DNA from: Marivirga arenosa
GTDB lineage: Bacteria > Bacteroidota > Bacteroidia > Cytophagales > Cyclobacteriaceae
DNA: 64,000 bases
Direction: 5' to 3'
NCBI RefSeq assembly: GCF_030503875.2
Contig: NZ_CP129968.2
Location: 3,498,001-3,562,000, forward strand
In this document: positions 1-9,384 of the stretch, piece by piece
How positions within the stretch are numbered: the stretch's first letter is position 1
How the letters are laid out: the number at the start of each line of letters is the position of its first letter
Translations under genes and position numbers: made by a program
The notes under the pieces: generated by a model
The model's input: only the letters and a program-made list of their open reading frames with translations
Told to the model about the DNA's origin: nothing
The model's database searches: none

Positions 1-225
1 CTTCTAAACTTCTATCGCTCACAAGATCAAGATATCCTGAAAAATCGAAAGTGAGCTCCATTAAATTATCTCTTTTATCCAATAAGAGATCAATTTTTAC
101 TTCTCCACTATCAATCAAATCCCCTTCAAACTTGCTGAAAAAGTCTTTATCAACAGAAAACTTATATTCATGCAGCTTGTTTCCAAGCTTATATACTTGA
201 ATGTCGAATTCTTTCAACTTTTCCA
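1..225 (-). CDS. DUF177/YceD-family protein, N-terminal part (cut by window edge)
   Basis: An open frame of 75 codons starts with ATG at 225 and runs off the left edge. It begins MEKLKEFDIQVYKLGNK and ends with CDRSLE-like residues (VSDRSLE), the pattern of the DUF177/YceD family. In Bacteroidota this family usually lies just upstream of rpmF (ribosomal protein L32) and is linked to 23S rRNA accumulation. The gene lies 57 bp downstream of pdxA on the same strand, which is the usual neighbour order in the phylum. The family call is from remembered sequence style; the C-terminal part is not in the window. Confidence 0.7.
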
Positions 226-282
226 TCCCACCTGAATTAAGAGCGCAAAGATAAAAAGATTATTTGATATTACTAAATAGCT

Positions 283-1293
283 TTAAGAATATTCTTTTCT
301 ATTCTTAATGATATCGGATGCCAAGAACAAGGCTTGTCGCATAGAAGTTTCATCCGCCTGACCTTTTCCTGTTAAGTCATAAGCTGTTCCATGGTCTGGT
401 GAAGTACGTACAAAAGGTAAACCAGCAGTATAATTAACTCCATTTGAAAAGGCTAATGTTTTAAAAGGAATCAATCCTTGATCATGATACATAGCTAATA
501 CAGCATCAAAGTTTTTATACTGTTGATTTCCAAAAAAGCCATCAGCTGGAAAAGGACCAAAAACTAATTTCCCTTTTTCTTTCCTCTTTTCAATTAATGG
601 TTTGATAAAGTCTTCTTCCTCATTTCCGATAACTCCACCATCGCCCGCATGTGGATTTAACCCTAATACTGCTATTTTAGGTTTTTTGATTCCGAAATCC
701 TGCTTTAAAGATTTTTCTAAAACATCTAATTTACTGTCAATTTTTTCTGCTGTAACCTTATTTGCTACATCTTGAATAGGAATATGCCCAGTTACCACCC
801 CTACTCTCAAATCACCATCTACTAATAACATTAAACTGTCTTTAACTTCAGATTTCTGCGCTAAATACTCTGTATGTCCCGCAAAATTAAAATTATCGGA
901 CTGAATATTATTTTTATTGATTGGAGCCGTAACAATAGCATCAACATTTCCTGCAAGAGCATCATCAACAGCTTTTTCTATGCTGATAAAAGCATATTTA
1001 CCTGCTTCCTCAGTAGATTGCCCCATGGTGATATTCACAGTTTCTTCCCATAAATTGAGAACATTCAATTTCTTGTCATTTAGTTCTTCCAATTTTTTTA
1101 ACTGAAAATAATTGAAATCACGAATGTTTAGAGCTTTTCTATAATAGGACAATATTTTACCTGAACCATACACCACTGGAGTCATCAATTTCAAAATTCT
1201 ATTGTCTTCTAAAGCTTTAATGATCACTTCAGGAGCAATACTATTTACATCTCCAATAGTAATAGCAATTGTGGGTTTATTATTTTCTTCCAT
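283..1293 (-). CDS. pdxA: 4-hydroxythreonine-4-phosphate dehydrogenase
   Basis: This 336-aa protein matches PdxA, which oxidises 4-phosphohydroxy-L-threonine in the DXP-dependent pyridoxal 5'-phosphate pathway. The N-terminus has the family's TIGDVNSIAPE segment, with Asn-Ser where many homologues have Pro-x-Gly. The metal-binding His regions are visible (AGHTEYLA near 138, HAGDGG near 215, AMYHDQG near 267), as is the C-terminal TSPDHGTAYD signature. The length is normal. It is divergent from rsmA, with 86 bp between the two starts, and it may be cotranscribed with the DUF177 gene downstream. Confidence 0.95.
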   Translation of the reverse strand: MEENNKPTIAITIGDVNSIAPEVIIKALEDNRILKLMTPVVYGSGKILSYYRKALNIRDFNYFQLKKLEELNDKKLNVLNLWEETVNITMGQSTEEAGKYAFISIEKAVDDALAGNVDAIVTAPINKNNIQSDNFNFAGHTEYLAQKSEVKDSLMLLVDGDLRVGVVTGHIPIQDVANKVTAEKIDSKLDVLEKSLKQDFGIKKPKIAVLGLNPHAGDGGVIGNEEEDFIKPLIEKRKEKGKLVFGPFPADGFFGNQQYKNFDAVLAMYHDQGLIPFKTLAFSNGVNYTAGLPFVRTSPDHGTAYDLTGKGQADETSMRQALFLASDIIKNRKEYS

Positions 1294-1379
1294 ATCTTAA
1301 ATCAGAACTTGAAGCTGAATTTTGAAATAATTATGATTAAATTCTGTGCAATTTAGTTTTTTTTTATCTGCTTTGAAAA

Positions 1380-2162
1380 ATGAAGGGAGTTCGAGCGAAA
1401 AAACATCTAGGTCAACATTTCTTAAAAGACCAAAATATTGCCAACAAAATTGTGGATAGTTTAAGTGGTCATCAATCCTATAATAAATTATTAGAGATTG
1501 GTCCTGGCACGGGTGTTTTGAGTGATATTTTAATTCAACAAAATATTTATGATTTATTATTTATGGATGTTGATCAGGAATCCATTGATTATCTAAAAGT
1601 TCAACATCCTGATTATTCCGATCAATTCATTTTGGAAGATTTTTTAAGAATGGATGTATCAAAATACTTTAATGAGCCATTCGGAATAATTGGCAACTTT
1701 CCATATAATATTTCATCACAAATTTTCTTTAAAGTTTTAGAGTATAGAAATCAAATTCCTGAAGTGGTAGGAATGATTCAAAAAGAAGTGGGAGAAAGGA
1801 TAGCTGCAAAAGAGGGGAATAAAACTTATGGCATATTAAGCGTATTAATTCAAGCTTTTTATGATGTTGAATATTTATTTTCAGTACCTCCTAATGTATT
1901 TAATCCGCCTCCGAAGGTAACTTCAGCAGTATTAAGATTAAAAAGAAATGAAACTGAAACTTTAGATTGTGATGAAAAGTTGTTTTTCAGGGTTGTAAAG
2001 CAAGGTTTTAATAATCGTAGGAAAACATTACGCAATGCATTAAAAAGTTTTGATTTAACAACTGAACAAAAGTCACTAGATTTACTTGATAAAAGAGCCG
2101 AACAACTCACCGTTAACGATTTTGTAGAATTAACTAATCTGCTAGCAGATGGAGAATCTTGA
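1380..2162 (+). CDS. rsmA: 16S rRNA (adenine1518-N6/adenine1519-N6) dimethyltransferase
   Basis: This 260-aa protein is RsmA/KsgA, which dimethylates two adjacent adenines near the 3' end of 16S rRNA during 30S maturation. It opens with the family's KKHLGQHFL segment. The SAM-binding motif LLEIGPGTGVLS lies near residues 38-50, and the catalytic N-x-P-Y motif appears as GNFPYNIS near 106. A C-terminal small helical domain contains FNNRRKTLRNAL. The length is normal. Its last 14 bp overlap the start of mgtE, so the two are probably translationally coupled. A neighbour pairing of this kind is common in Bacteroidota. Confidence 0.96.
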   Translation: MKGVRAKKHLGQHFLKDQNIANKIVDSLSGHQSYNKLLEIGPGTGVLSDILIQQNIYDLLFMDVDQESIDYLKVQHPDYSDQFILEDFLRMDVSKYFNEPFGIIGNFPYNISSQIFFKVLEYRNQIPEVVGMIQKEVGERIAAKEGNKTYGILSVLIQAFYDVEYLFSVPPNVFNPPPKVTSAVLRLKRNETETLDCDEKLFFRVVKQGFNNRRKTLRNALKSFDLTTEQKSLDLLDKRAEQLTVNDFVELTNLLADGES

Positions 2163-3525
2163 ACAACAAGAACATATTGATCAGTTTGAACTATCGAAAG
2201 AGTATTTTGAGAAATTACAACTTGCCATAAATGGAAAGGATGAAAATTTCATAAAAAATACACTAGAAGGGACTAATCCTGCAGATATTTCAACTATCCT
2301 GCTTGAATTTAATACTGAAGAATCAAGATATGTTTTGGATGTATTGGAGAACGAAGTCAGTGCTGAAGTCATTAATGATTTAGATGAAGATGTCCGTTCT
2401 AAATATCTGAAGGAGTTCGAGACGGTTGAAATCGCAGCCATGCTTAATGAACTCGATTCTGATGATGCGGTGGATATTATTAATGAACTACCGCTTAAAG
2501 ATCGAGAAGAAGTAATTGCTTCCCTTGATAATAAAGAAAAAGCAAAAAACATTCTGGACTTACTTCGCTACGAAGAAGATGTAGCGGGTGGTTTGATGGC
2601 TAAAGAATTGATTAAAGCCAACGTGAATTGGTCAATTAATCAGTGTATAGATGAAATCAGAAGACAAGCAGAAAATGTTGAAAAAATTTATTCTGTTTAT
2701 GTAGTAGATGATCAAAACATATTATTAGGTAGAGTTTCTTTGAAAAAAATTATACTTGCCGATGATCATTTGAAAGTAAAGGATCTGTATGATGATGATG
2801 TGATTTCAGTAGAAACCTATATGGACGAGGTAGATGTGGCTGAAGTAATGCGTAAATACGATTTAGATGCCGTGCCGGTAGTAAATGTGCAGGGAAAATT
2901 GATGGGCCGCATTACGATTGATGATATCGTAGATGTTATTACAGAATTGGCGGAGGAAGAAAGACAAATGATGGCCGGTATTTCTGAAGATGTAGAGGAA
3001 GATGATAGCATCTGGATGCTAACACGCGCTCGATTGCCTTGGCTAATCATAGGTATGTTTGGGGGATTATTAGGCGCTCAGTTTATTGGTGTATTTGAAG
3101 AGGATATTTTGTTGGTTCCCGCAATGGCTTTCTTTATTCCATTGATTACAGCAACAGGTGGAAATGTTGGAATTCAGTCCTCTTCTATAGTTTTACAAAG
3201 TTTGGCTAGCAAGTCAGTTTTTGATGATTCCTTCCTTAAAAGAATCACAAAAGTTTTAGTTATTGCTATATTAAATGGATTAGTTATTGCCGGAATAGTA
3301 ATGGGAATGAATTTAATTTTAGGCCAAGAAGTAAAATTAGCTATTGTGGTGTCAACTGCATTATTTGCTGTAGTTCTGTTAGCCTCTTTTATGGGTACTG
3401 TTACCCCAATTGTGCTCGATAAATTTGGCATAAATCCCGCCCTAGCTGCAGGTCCATTTATTACCACCACTAATGATTTATTAGGATTATTGGTTTATTT
3501 CTCAGTAGCCCATTTTTTATATTAA
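2149..3525 (+). CDS. mgtE: Magnesium transporter MgtE
   Basis: This 458-aa protein has the MgtE architecture. An N-terminal superhelical domain (about 1-130) is rich in acidic residues. A pair of CBS domains follows (about 135-260; VYVVDDQNILLGRVSL and AVPVVNVQGKLMGRI). The C-terminal membrane domain has five predicted helices from about residue 285. The membrane part holds the conserved PLITATGGNVGIQSS segment and the GPFITTTNDLLGLLVYF helix that lines the Mg2+ pore. In the family the N and CBS domains sense intracellular Mg2+ and close the pore. The gene overlaps rsmA by 14 bp and is followed after 5 bp by the dehydrogenase gene, so the three look like one operon. Confidence 0.95.
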   Translation: MENLEQQEHIDQFELSKEYFEKLQLAINGKDENFIKNTLEGTNPADISTILLEFNTEESRYVLDVLENEVSAEVINDLDEDVRSKYLKEFETVEIAAMLNELDSDDAVDIINELPLKDREEVIASLDNKEKAKNILDLLRYEEDVAGGLMAKELIKANVNWSINQCIDEIRRQAENVEKIYSVYVVDDQNILLGRVSLKKIILADDHLKVKDLYDDDVISVETYMDEVDVAEVMRKYDLDAVPVVNVQGKLMGRITIDDIVDVITELAEEERQMMAGISEDVEEDDSIWMLTRARLPWLIIGMFGGLLGAQFIGVFEEDILLVPAMAFFIPLITATGGNVGIQSSSIVLQSLASKSVFDDSFLKRITKVLVIAILNGLVIAGIVMGMNLILGQEVKLAIVVSTALFAVVLLASFMGTVTPIVLDKFGINPALAAGPFITTTNDLLGLLVYFSVAHFLY

Positions 3526-3530
3526 GTATT

Positions 3531-4475
3531 ATGAAAGTTCTCATTATTGATGATATGCATGAAAGCATAATCACTTCATTAAATTCAATCAATATTGAAG
3601 TAGATTATAAGCCCAATATTACAAGAGATGAAATAATTTCATCAATCCATGGCTACCAGGGTATGATTGTAAGAAGTAAAACCCCTATTGATAAAGAATT
3701 GCTCGGTCATTCAACAAATTTAAAATTTATTGCTCGTGCTGGAGCAGGAGTAGATAATTTGGATGTAGAAGAATTAAACAATCGGAAAATCCATTTATTA
3801 AATGCACCTGAAGGAAATAGAGATGCCTTAGCAGAACATGCTATTGGAATGATTTTAAATTTATTTAATAATATTAATAAGGCAGATCTTGAAGTTAGAA
3901 AAGGGATTTGGGATAGAGAGGGCAATAGAGGGATTGAATTGATGGGAAAAACTGTAGGCTTAATGGGGTTTGGCTATATGGGAGAAGCCTTTGCTAAACG
4001 TTTAAGTAGTTTTGGATGTAAAATTCTTGCATTTGATGATCAAAAATCTGGTTTTGGAAATGATTATGTTAAAGAGGTAAGTTTAAAGGAATTTAAAGCA
4101 GAATCTCAAATACTAAGCATACATATTCCTATGAATAAGCATAATAAAGGAATAGTTAATTATGAATTTCTAGATCAATTCAAAAAACTCGATTATATTC
4201 TTAATACGGCAAGGGGAGAAGTTTTAGTTTTAAAAGACTTAGTAAAATTATTGAAAGAAAAGAAAATAAAAGGCGCAGCCTTAGATGTTCTTGAAAACGA
4301 GAAAATTCAAAAATTAAAAAGTGATGAATCATCTGTTTTTCAAGAACTTATTAAATTCAATCAAGTATTATTAACCCCACATATTGCAGGATGGTCATTT
4401 GAATCTTATAAAAAAATCAGTGAAGTTTTGTATCAAAAAATCAAATCATTGGTTAAAGAAGAAGATTTTGTATAG
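3531..4475 (+). CDS. D-isomer-specific 2-hydroxyacid dehydrogenase, phosphoglycerate dehydrogenase-like
   Basis: This 314-aa cytoplasmic NAD-dependent dehydrogenase has the family's two domains. The nucleotide-binding Rossmann segment reads VGLMGFGYMGEAFAKRL (G-x-G-x-x-G near 142-147). The catalytic Arg lies in NTARGEVLV, and the catalytic His in LLTPHIAGWSFES near the C-terminus. ARAGAGVDNLD and NAPEGNRDALAEHA are typical of 3-phosphoglycerate dehydrogenase (SerA) relatives. It is short and has no C-terminal ACT domain, so the substrate is not certain; related 2-ketoacids are possible. The 5-bp gap to mgtE suggests cotranscription. Confidence 0.85.
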   Translation: MKVLIIDDMHESIITSLNSINIEVDYKPNITRDEIISSIHGYQGMIVRSKTPIDKELLGHSTNLKFIARAGAGVDNLDVEELNNRKIHLLNAPEGNRDALAEHAIGMILNLFNNINKADLEVRKGIWDREGNRGIELMGKTVGLMGFGYMGEAFAKRLSSFGCKILAFDDQKSGFGNDYVKEVSLKEFKAESQILSIHIPMNKHNKGIVNYEFLDQFKKLDYILNTARGEVLVLKDLVKLLKEKKIKGAALDVLENEKIQKLKSDESSVFQELIKFNQVLLTPHIAGWSFESYKKISEVLYQKIKSLVKEEDFV

Positions 4476-4535
4476 TTTTAAATAACTTTCTTACAAAAAA
4501 TCTACAAAAGTGAGATACTGAGCTATTAAAAGTCT

Positions 4536-5378
4536 ATGGACATTAAAGAATACAGAAATAAGGCAGAGGAAAAGATAAAAGAGATAATTGAGAAGCCAAT
4601 TATGACTTCTTTTATTGTTCTTATTATTCTTACCATAGTAGTTCTAGGATTAAGTGCTCCATATTATTTTGATAACTTCCGCGACTTTTTCAAAGAAGTA
4701 ATGGCTGAAGCCCACGGTATGATTTTCGATATCGCGATCATAGGTATTCTAATTTACTGGCTAAATGCTAACGGTGAAAAACAGCTCAGAATAAGAATGT
4801 ATAAAGATGAAATTGATGACTTTAGGCAATGGGAATCAGAAGAAGCTGCTTTTAGAACTGTTGGTAACATCAAAAGGCTTAACCGACACAACATTACAGA
4901 AATAAATCTAGTAAACTGCCATTTAACCAAAACCAATATGAGTCATGTTGATTTAACAGGCTCAAACTTAAATTCCTCAAATTTCAGTCATGCTAATGCA
5001 ATAGAATGTAATTTTACTGGCACTAGGGCGAATCAAACAAATTTCGAAAATGCTAAAATGAATCAAGCTAACTTCGAGGGTGCTTTTGCAAGTGGGGCTA
5101 ATTTTAAGGATGCATTTTTGATTAAAGCTAATTTCAAAAACGCGTTTTTAATAAAATCAGATTTTACAAATGCTTATCTAATGGAATCTGACTTAAGCAA
5201 CTGCCATTTAACAGGAGCTGTATTTGACGAAGCCAGTTTGTATAAAGCAAATTTGAAAGGTGCTGAAGGATTAACTTTAGACCAGCTTAAAAAAGTAAAA
5301 ACTCTATACTTAGCTGAACTTGATGAAGACATCAAGAAAGAAATTCAAGAACATTATCCAGAACTTTTAGGTAAGTAG
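4536..5378 (+). CDS. Membrane-anchored pentapeptide-repeat protein
   Basis: This 280-aa protein has two predicted transmembrane helices near residues 24-46 and 60-80. A long run of pentapeptide repeats of the A(D/N)LxX type follows from about 112 to 250 (for example ANFKDAFLIKANF, SNLNSS), which should form a right-handed quadrilateral beta-helix on one membrane face. The last 25 residues are charged and helical. Proteins of this type occur in many bacteria, but their targets are mostly unknown, and no specific function can be read here. The intrinsic-terminator-like hairpin at 5451-5482 lies downstream. Confidence 0.75.
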   Translation: MDIKEYRNKAEEKIKEIIEKPIMTSFIVLIILTIVVLGLSAPYYFDNFRDFFKEVMAEAHGMIFDIAIIGILIYWLNANGEKQLRIRMYKDEIDDFRQWESEEAAFRTVGNIKRLNRHNITEINLVNCHLTKTNMSHVDLTGSNLNSSNFSHANAIECNFTGTRANQTNFENAKMNQANFEGAFASGANFKDAFLIKANFKNAFLIKSDFTNAYLMESDLSNCHLTGAVFDEASLYKANLKGAEGLTLDQLKKVKTLYLAELDEDIKKEIQEHYPELLGK

Positions 5379-5395
5379 AACGTTAATGCATCGTC

Positions 5396-5426
5396 TTGTT
5401 TTCAAGATTTAATTCATTTATATTTG
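5396..5426 (+). promoter_or_regulatory. Bacteroidota-type promoter for greA
   Basis: A TTG at 5396-5398 is followed after 20 bp by TATATTTG at 5419-5426, which fits the Bacteroidota sigma-A pattern TTG-N17..23-TAnnTTTG. It points at greA and would give a leader of about 80 nt. Confidence 0.6.
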
Positions 5427-5450
5427 TGTCAAATATTCAGAAAACAAAAA

Positions 5451-5482
5451 AGACGGCTCATGCAAAATTGTGCCGTTTTTTA
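5451..5482 (+). terminator. Intrinsic-terminator-like hairpin in the greA leader
   Basis: ACGGC (5453-5457) pairs with GCCGT (5472-5476), and flanking A and T runs extend the stem; a T tract follows. It lies between the greA promoter and the greA start. It could end pentapeptide-gene transcripts, attenuate greA, or both. Confidence 0.7.
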
Positions 5483-5513
5483 TTTTATAGAAATTTCAAT
5501 TTTTTTTAAAACA

Positions 5514-5987
5514 ATGAGTAAAGTATCATACTACACAGAAGAAGGTTTGAAAAAAATGAAGGATGAACTTCATCATTTAAAAACCGTGGAAAGGCCAAAA
5601 GCTTCAGCTGATATTGCAGAGGCCAGAGACAAAGGAGACTTAAGCGAAAATGCAGAATATGATGCAGCTAAAGAAGCTCAAGGTTTACTTGAAATGAAAA
5701 TCAATAAACTTGAAACCGTAATTGCGAATGCAAGAGTTATTAAAGAATCAGACGTTGATACTTCTAAAGTAGGATTACTAACCAAAGCTAAAATTAAAAA
5801 CAAGAAAAATGGCATGGAAGTAACCTACACTATGGTTTCAGAAGAGGAGGCCAACCTCAAGGAGGGTAAAATTTCAATTAAATCGCCTATAGGGAAAGGG
5901 CTAATGGGGAAAAAAGTTGGTGAAGTTGCTGAAGTAGATGCACCAGCCGGAAAAATGGAATTTGAAGTTTTAGAAATCAGTTTGTAA
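5514..5987 (+). CDS. greA: Transcription elongation factor GreA
   Basis: This 157-aa protein rescues backtracked RNA polymerase by stimulating transcript cleavage. It has the N-terminal coiled-coil finger with SYYTEEGLKKMKDEL at the start and the acidic tip segment AEARDKGDLSENAEYDAAKE, which contains the tip Asp and Glu. The C-terminal FKBP-like domain ends in GKMEFEVLEISL. The frame is open up to 5424, but the start at 5514 is chosen because it gives the normal family length and the conserved N-terminus; the 30 extra codons read through the leader hairpin. The gene is followed by a terminator at 5995-6021. Confidence 0.95.
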   Translation: MSKVSYYTEEGLKKMKDELHHLKTVERPKASADIAEARDKGDLSENAEYDAAKEAQGLLEMKINKLETVIANARVIKESDVDTSKVGLLTKAKIKNKKNGMEVTYTMVSEEEANLKEGKISIKSPIGKGLMGKKVGEVAEVDAPAGKMEFEVLEISL

Positions 5988-5994
5988 ATTATTT

Positions 5995-6021
5995 AGCCGA
6001 GTCATAAGATTCGGCTTTTTT
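5995..6021 (+). terminator. Intrinsic terminator after greA
   Basis: AGCCGA at 5995-6000 and TCGGCT at 6011-6016 form a stem followed by a T run. It lies just after the greA stop and before the HIT gene. Confidence 0.85.
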
Positions 6022-6036
6022 ATTAACATTATAATT

Positions 6037-6429
6037 ATGGCTACTATATTCACTAAAATCATTAACAGAGAAATTCCAGGACATATTGTTGCTGAAGATG
6101 ACAACTATATTGCTTTTCTTGATATTAATCCTCTCGTAATGGGGCATGTTTTAGTTGTACCAAAACAGGAAACGGACTATATATTTGATTTGGATGATGA
6201 TGTATTAGCAGGTCTCCATGTTTTCTCAAAGAAGGTAGCTAAAGCCATTGAGAAATCTGTAAAATGTATTCGAATTGGGGTAGCTGTTATTGGTTTAGAA
6301 GTACCTCATGTTCACGTGCATTTAGTTCCTCTTAATTCCATGAATGACATTAATTTCAGCAAAGAAAAATTAAATCCTTCTCAAGAAGAATTAGAAAAAG
6401 TAGCGAGTGAGATAAAGGCTAATTTGTAA
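6037..6429 (+). CDS. HIT family protein (histidine-triad nucleotide hydrolase)
   Basis: This 130-aa protein is a histidine-triad hydrolase. It starts ATIFTKIINREIPGHIVAED and carries the active-site triad in PHVHVHLVPL (His-x-His-x-His) near residues 89-94. Members hydrolyse nucleoside phosphoramidates or dinucleoside polyphosphates such as AMP-lysine; the physiological substrate here is unknown. The length is typical of bacterial HinT-type proteins. It lies between the greA terminator and a shared terminator with clpB, so it is probably a single-gene unit or a read-through from greA. Confidence 0.93.
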   Translation: MATIFTKIINREIPGHIVAEDDNYIAFLDINPLVMGHVLVVPKQETDYIFDLDDDVLAGLHVFSKKVAKAIEKSVKCIRIGVAVIGLEVPHVHVHLVPLNSMNDINFSKEKLNPSQEELEKVASEIKANL

Positions 6430-6431
6430 AT

Positions 6432-6468
6432 AAAAAAACCGCAATGACTTTTAGTTCACTGCGGTTTT
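6432..6468. terminator. Bidirectional terminator between HIT gene and clpB
   Basis: ACCGCA at 6438-6443 and TGCGGT at 6460-6465 form a stem flanked by an A run on the left and a T run on the right. It therefore serves both convergent genes, and is strongest for clpB on the minus strand. Confidence 0.85.
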
Positions 6469-6489
6469 GGACTATATTAATTTAAACTA

Positions 6490-9114
6490 TTACTCTATTT
6501 CTACATCTTCAACATTTTTGAAGGCAATTTCTCCATTTTCCATTTCAACCAATACTGTACTATCATTTGATATCTCTCCACTTAAAATTTGCTTAGAGAG
6601 TTCGTTTAGGATAGTTTTTTGCATTACTCTTTTCAATGGTCTTGCTCCAAATTGTGGATCGTACCCTATCTCACCTAGATAATCTAATACATCCTGTGTA
6701 GCATCTATCTGGATTCCGTTTTCTTTCAATCTTCTTTGAACATCTTTCCATTGGATGTTTACAATTTTTCTCAAAATTTCTTCATTCAACGGTTCAAACA
6801 TAATGATTTCGTCAATTCTATTCAAGAATTCTGGTTTAACTGACTTCTTCAATAATTCAAAAACCTCATTTTTAGTATCTGATAGAATTTGTTCTTTCTG
6901 CATCTCATCACCATTATAATTTTCTGGGCTTAATCTTTCCTGAATTAAGCTTGAACCAATATTGGTAGTCATGATGATGATTGTATTTTTAAAATTAGCC
7001 AAGCGGCCTTTATTATCGGTTAATCGACCATCATCCAAAACCTGTAACAATATATTAAAAGTATCTGGATGTGCTTTTTCAATCTCATCTAGAAGAATTA
7101 CAGAATATGGTTTTCTTCTTACCGCTTCGGTAAGTTGACCACCTTCATCATAACCGACATAACCTGGAGGCGCTCCAACTAATCTGCTGACAGAATGCCT
7201 TTCCTGATATTCAGACATATCAATTCTGATCATCGCATTATCATCATTAAAGAGATATTCAGCTAAAGCCTTTGCTAACTCTGTTTTACCTACTCCCGTT
7301 GTACCCATAAAGATAAATGAGCCTATTGGCTTTCTAGGATCTTGTAAACCCGCCCTACTTCTTCTCACTGCATCTGATAAAGCTGCTATGGCTTCTTTTT
7401 GCCCTGCCACTCTTTTACCTAATTCTTCTTCAAGATGTAATAATTTCTCTCTGTCGCTTTGCAGCATTTTTGTAACAGGAATACCTGTCCACCTAGCCAC
7501 TACTTCAGCAATTTCTTCAGAACCCACTTCCTCTTTTAAAAGGGTCTGGCTAGAGCTTTGCATTTCTTTCATTCTAGCTTGATACTCATTAAGCTTTGCT
7601 TCTGCTTCAGAAAGTTTACCGTATCGAATTTCCGCTACTTTTCCAAAATCACCTGATCTTTCAGCCTGCTCTGCTTCTACCTTAAGCTTATCGATATGTT
7701 CTTTCTGCTTTTGGATGCCTTGAATTACTTCTTTTTCACCCTCCCACTTCGCTTTTAAGTCTTTCCGCTTCTCTTCAAGGTCTGCTAGTTCTTTATTAAC
7801 CGTTACTTCTTTATCCCTATTTTTTTCTCTCCTCATTGCCTCACGCTCAATTTCTAACTGCATGATTTTCCTATTCAACTCATCCAATTCTTCAGGCAAT
7901 GAATCAATTTCAATTCTCATTTTTGATGCCGCCTCATCCATTAAATCAATGGCTTTATCAGGCAAGAATCGATCTGAAATATATCTACTTGAAAGTTCTA
8001 CTGCCGCGATTACCGCATCATCTTTAATGCGAACCCCATGGTGAACTTCATACTTATCTTTAATACCTCTTAAAATTGAAATAGCATCTTCTTGAGAAGG
8101 TTCATCAACATTTACAGCCTGAAATCTTCTTTCTAAAGCTTTATCCTTTTCAACATACTTTTGGTATTCCTTTAAAGTTGTAGCACCTATTGCATGTAAC
8201 TCTCCTCTAGCCAATGCTGGTTTTAGTAGGTTTGCGGCATCCATAGCGCCTTCTCCTCCTCCAGCTCCTATTAGCGTGTGAATCTCATCTATAAATAAGA
8301 TAATTTGTCCATCAGAATCAGTTACCTCTTTAATAATAGATTTCAATCTTTCTTCAAATTCACCTTTATACTTGGCTCCGGCTACTAATAATCCCATGTC
8401 TAATGAGATCAAAATCTTATCTTTAAGATTTTCAGGTACATCACCGTCAACAATTCTTTGTGCCATTCCTTCCACAATGGCAGTTTTCCCAACACCCGGC
8501 TCACCTAATAGAATAGGATTGTTTTTGGTCCTTCTTGAGAGAATCTGAAGCACTCTTCTAATTTCTTCATCTCTACCAATTACTGGATCAATCTTACCCG
8601 CTTTAGCCTGATTATTTAAGTTAATGGAATATCTTTCCAATGATCGATACTTAGACTCTGCATTTTGATCCTTTACAGAATCACCACCTCTTAATTCCTT
8701 AATGGCTTTTATAAGATCTTTTTCAGCATAGCCAGCATCCTTTAATAATGCAGAAGTTTTATCGCCCGCTTTCAATAAGCCTAATAATAAATGCTCAATT
8801 GCAACGTAATCATCCTTAAAATCTTTTAAGAATTTCTTTGCCTCTGTCATTGCTTTATGTGCATCATTTGACAAATAAGGTTGAGAACCACTAACTTTTG
8901 GATAGCTGTTCACTAACTCTTCTAACTTATTATCAATTAAGGTTTTATTTATATTTAATTTCTTATTTACAAAAGACAATACATTCTCATCTGTTTGCTG
9001 AATAGCTTTCAACAGATGCCCGGTTTCTATGGCTTGCTGACCATTAGCCATAGCAATCTCTGCCGCTTTTTGAATGGCCTCTTGCGATTTTATGGTATAT
9101 TCATTTAAGTTCAT
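6490..9114 (-). CDS. clpB: ATP-dependent disaggregase ClpB
   Basis: This 874-aa protein is the Hsp100 disaggregase that works with DnaK to resolubilise aggregated proteins. It shows the N-terminal repeat domain (1-150) and a first AAA+ module with Walker [14 protein letters not shown] and Walker [12 protein letters not shown] long middle coiled-coil domain (about 410-530) separates ClpB from ClpA and ClpC. The second AAA+ module has [13 protein letters not shown] and the pore-loop GYVGYDEGG. The length is normal. A TTTCAAG (CTTGAAA on the coding strand) lies about 100 bp upstream at 9216-9222 and resembles a heat-shock -35 element, but no clear -10 partner was found. Confidence 0.97.
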   Translation of the reverse strand: MNLNEYTIKSQEAIQKAAEIAMANGQQAIETGHLLKAIQQTDENVLSFVNKKLNINKTLIDNKLEELVNSYPKVSGSQPYLSNDAHKAMTEAKKFLKDFKDDYVAIEHLLLGLLKAGDKTSALLKDAGYAEKDLIKAIKELRGGDSVKDQNAESKYRSLERYSINLNNQAKAGKIDPVIGRDEEIRRVLQILSRRTKNNPILLGEPGVGKTAIVEGMAQRIVDGDVPENLKDKILISLDMGLLVAGAKYKGEFEERLKSIIKEVTDSDGQIILFIDEIHTLIGAGGGEGAMDAANLLKPALARGELHAIGATTLKEYQKYVEKDKALERRFQAVNVDEPSQEDAISILRGIKDKYEVHHGVRIKDDAVIAAVELSSRYISDRFLPDKAIDLMDEAASKMRIEIDSLPEELDELNRKIMQLEIEREAMRREKNRDKEVTVNKELADLEEKRKDLKAKWEGEKEVIQGIQKQKEHIDKLKVEAEQAERSGDFGKVAEIRYGKLSEAEAKLNEYQARMKEMQSSSQTLLKEEVGSEEIAEVVARWTGIPVTKMLQSDREKLLHLEEELGKRVAGQKEAIAALSDAVRRSRAGLQDPRKPIGSFIFMGTTGVGKTELAKALAEYLFNDDNAMIRIDMSEYQERHSVSRLVGAPPGYVGYDEGGQLTEAVRRKPYSVILLDEIEKAHPDTFNILLQVLDDGRLTDNKGRLANFKNTIIIMTTNIGSSLIQERLSPENYNGDEMQKEQILSDTKNEVFELLKKSVKPEFLNRIDEIIMFEPLNEEILRKIVNIQWKDVQRRLKENGIQIDATQDVLDYLGEIGYDPQFGARPLKRVMQKTILNELSKQILSGEISNDSTVLVEMENGEIAFKNVEDVEIE

Positions 9115-9384
9115 TTTTGTAAGATTTGATTACAGTTTTTTTCTTATTCTATGCAATTCTTTTACCAATACTGAAGCTCTGCCTTTATGACTTATTCATA
9201 GTTATAATTTAAACATTTCAAGACTTTTTGACATTTACTTAAAAAAATGAATAGAAATATTCTGTCAAAAATTGTAGAAGAGTATTAAAATCAGTTATAA
9301 AATTGAAGGGATTATAAGGTAAAGGAATATTTAAAATTGAATTATTTCAATATATTTACAAATTGTATTTATCCAAAACATGAG

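Noticed and set aside
9115..9336. Heat-shock control element (CIRCE or sigma-32-like) before clpB
   Set aside because: Only a CTTGAAA-like box was found; no paired -10 and no CIRCE inverted repeat.
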